Assembly: GCA_013407085.1 (NCBI GenBank)
Contig: JACCGJ010000601.1
Span: 114,104 to 178,103, forward strand
Reading direction: 5' to 3'
Length of the DNA: 64,000 bases
Origin: Atriophallophorus winterbourni
Taxonomy: Eukaryota > Platyhelminthes > Trematoda > Plagiorchiida > Microphallidae
Positions 61,801-64,000 of the stretch are shown here, piece by piece (within the stretch, counting starts at the first letter, position 1; the number at the start of each line of letters is the position of its first letter). Below the pieces are notes generated by a model. The model was given only the letters and a program-made list of their open reading frames with translations, did no database searches and was not told the DNA's origin. The translations under genes were made by a program, and so were the position numbers.

Positions 61801-62469
61801 CGGAGTCGATTTAGCCTCTCCGGCTGGACCACTTCAGACGTCTGGTAAGATGGGAACGTATTCAACCTCAATTTGTCTAGCCAGACATGTTGACACTTAT
61901 AATGTGTGAAGACAAAAATGACACAATGTCTAGGGAGTCACCGCCTACTTAATTTCAAATTGTAACATATTTGCTGATTTTCAGAGTGACGTTTGACTGT
62001 CTCGCTTGATAAATGTAGGTCAAATTTAAGCACTGTGTGTCTGAGTGCTGTCAGCCCGTTAAGTTTGAATAGTGTGAAGCTGTGTGCGAAACCTCAGTTC
62101 GTCTCGTTTGTTGTTTATCAAAGTTAAGGTAGCAGGTTCATTGCATGGTGGACCACATTCTTGTTGTTCAATCTACGTTAAAAATGATATTCGTTTTTCG
62201 CCGATCACATTGAAAGCTATCCGAAAAACACAGGCCCATCAGTTACTTTTATAGTTGTTTGTTTCACGCTTCAGCAAACAAAGTTGAAGGGCGGAGATGA
62301 AAACAAGAAATAAAATGCCAATCTCATGAATGAGAATTCAATCAGAGATGATGTCGTGTCACAACCGGTGGATCAACTTTTATGATGACGTGAAGTGACA
62401 AAAGTATTCAAATGAAGTGAGTTCTCAATATATTTCGCGTGGATTCTCACTATCGCTATGCTGATTGTT
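61801..62469. other. Spacer between macrosatellite and 228-bp satellite
   Basis: About 670 bp of unique-looking sequence. No gene, repeat or motif was recognised. Confidence 0.6.
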
Positions 62470-64000
62470 ATGACTAGCTTATGTTTTATATATTGATCAT
62501 ATTACGCTCTCAGGTTTATATATTTGCATGCTATAGCACTACTATGAGTAGCCTGTTAACTTTGTATTGCTCAAACTACTCTCATGATGTCAGCCTACCT
62601 TTTATCTATATATACAACCTCCAAAAAATCGGCTATCTCCGAAAAGTGAGAACGCCAATTTGCATTGGATAGCACTACTATGAGTAGCTTGTTAACTTTT
62701 TATTGCTCAAACTACTCTGATTCTGTCAGCCCATCTAGGTTGTTGATATATCAAATGTGCATTGCACTACTATGAGTAGCCTGTTAACTCTGTATTGATC
62801 ATACTACTCTCATGATGTCAGCCTACCTTTTATCTATATATACAACCTCCCAAAAATCGGCTATCTCCGAAAAGTGAGACGCCAATTTGCATGCAATAGC
62901 ACTACTATGAGTAGCCTGTTAACTTTATATTGCTCAAACTACTCTAATTCTGTCAGCCTATCTAGGGTTGTTGATATATCAAATGTGCATTGCACGACTA
63001 TGAGTAGCCTGTTAACTCTGTATTGATCATACTACTCTCATGATGTCAGCCTACCTTTTATCTATATATACAACCTCCAAAAAATCGGCTATCTCCGAAA
63101 AGTGAGACGCCAATTTGCATGCAATAGCACTACTATGGGTAGCCTGTTAACTTTTTTATGCTCAAACTACTCTAATTCTGTCAGCCTATCTAGGTTGTGG
63201 ATATATCAAATGTGCATTGCACTACTATGAGTAGCCTGTTAACTCTGTATTGATCATACTACTCTCATGATGTCAGCCTACCTTTTATCTATATATACAA
63301 CCTCCAAAAAATCGGCTATCTCCGAAAAGTGAGACGCCAATTTGCATGCAATAGCACTACTATGGGTAGCCTGTTAACTTTATATTGCTCAAACTACTCT
63401 CATTTTGTCAGCCTATCTAGGTTGTTGATATATCAAATGTGCATTGCACTACTATGAGTAGCATGTTAACTCTGTATTGATCATACTACTCTCATGATGT
63501 CAGCCCTACCTTTTATCTATATATACAACCTCCAAAACAAATCGGCTATCTCCGAAAAGTGAGACGCCAATTTGAATGCAATAGCAACTCAATGAGTAGC
63601 TTGTTAACTTTATTTTATTGCTCCAACTACTCTATTCTGCAGGCATATTCTCGGTTTTGATATATGTAAAAGTTGCATTGCACGACTATGAAGTAGCCTG
63701 TTACTCTGTATTGATCAATCTTGCTCTCAGGCTGTCAGCCTACGCTTTTGTAAAAAAATTGTTTTCCTTGAATTATTTATACAACCTCCAAAAATCGGCT
63801 ATCTCGTAAAAGTGAGAACGCCAATGTGCATGCAATAGCATACTATGAGTCGCTTGTTAACTTTTTATTGCTCAAAATACTCTAATTATGTCAGCCATCT
63901 AGGTTGTTTGATACCTATCAAATGTGCATGGATTAGCACTACTATGACGTAGCCTTCGGTTTTAAATCTGTATGATTTCAGACTACTCTCATTGCGTCAG
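62470..64000. repeat. 228-bp satellite of two alternating subunits
   Basis: The phrase gcactactatgagtagc recurs at 62536, 62672, 62764, 62899, 62992, 63127, 63219, 63354, 63446, then in decayed form at 63584, 63680, 63838 and 63936. Spacing alternates about 135 and 93 bp, so a 228-bp higher-order unit is made of a long subunit (with ttttatctatatatacaacctc) and a short one (with tctaggttgttgatatatc). CTACT-ATG-AGTAG is a palindrome with a 3-nt centre. Indels increase towards the right edge. Confidence 0.93.

Noticed and set aside
62470..64000. Hammerhead motif in the 228-bp satellite (gaaaagtgag near catgatgtcag)
   Set aside because: The CTGATGA and GAAAC cores are absent and flanking stems do not pair.

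Overview
The window looks like nuclear DNA of a flatworm, most likely a digenean trematode. The evidence is two intron-rich animal genes, AT-rich introns full of decayed CR1-like and RTE-like retrotransposons, hammerhead-ribozyme repeats resembling the schistosome SM-alpha type, and large satellites. The species cannot be fixed from the sequence. Positions 27619-28618 are exactly 1000 N, an assembly gap.

Region by region. 1-2460: decayed CR1-like LINE on the minus strand. 3109-13094: a minus-strand prominin-family gene (five-span membrane glycoprotein) with eight recognisable exons and GT-AG borders; at least one internal exon and any signal-peptide exon were not found. Its intron before the TM2 exon holds five degenerate tandem copies of the 3' splice site plus the TM-coding start of that exon. 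13095-16340: intergenic, between divergent genes. 16341-44801: a plus-strand VAT-1-like gene (zinc-free medium-chain reductase) with seven recognisable exons over 28 kb, its introns packed with repeats, a MULE transposase fragment and the gap. 21308-27618 is an inverted copy (about 3% diverged in the exon compared) of 42928-49212 and carries intact antisense copies of the last two recognised VAT-1 exons. 49213-53060: sparse, with repeat remnants. 53060-61800: three tandem copies of a roughly 3.1-kb macrosatellite, two of which end in long GATA arrays. 62470-64000: a satellite of about 228 bp made of alternating subunits of about 135 and 93 bp, running off the window.

The most interesting content is non-coding. 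Two families of dispersed, tandemly repeated units of 230-240 bp carry hammerhead-ribozyme cores (CTGATGA, GTGC/GCAC or GGC/GCC stem II, GAAAC). Stem I and stem II differ between the families in a compensatory way, stem III is the self-complementary ACCGGT, and the rest of the unit folds into perfect short hairpins. This is the architecture of retrozyme or viroid-like circular RNA elements. A separate element of about 100 bp, present five times, folds as three successive hairpins. The prominin intron array may be a decayed, or alternatively spliced, set of TM2 exons. The sequence on both sides of the gap suggests that the VAT-1 scaffold contains a duplicated or misjoined block.
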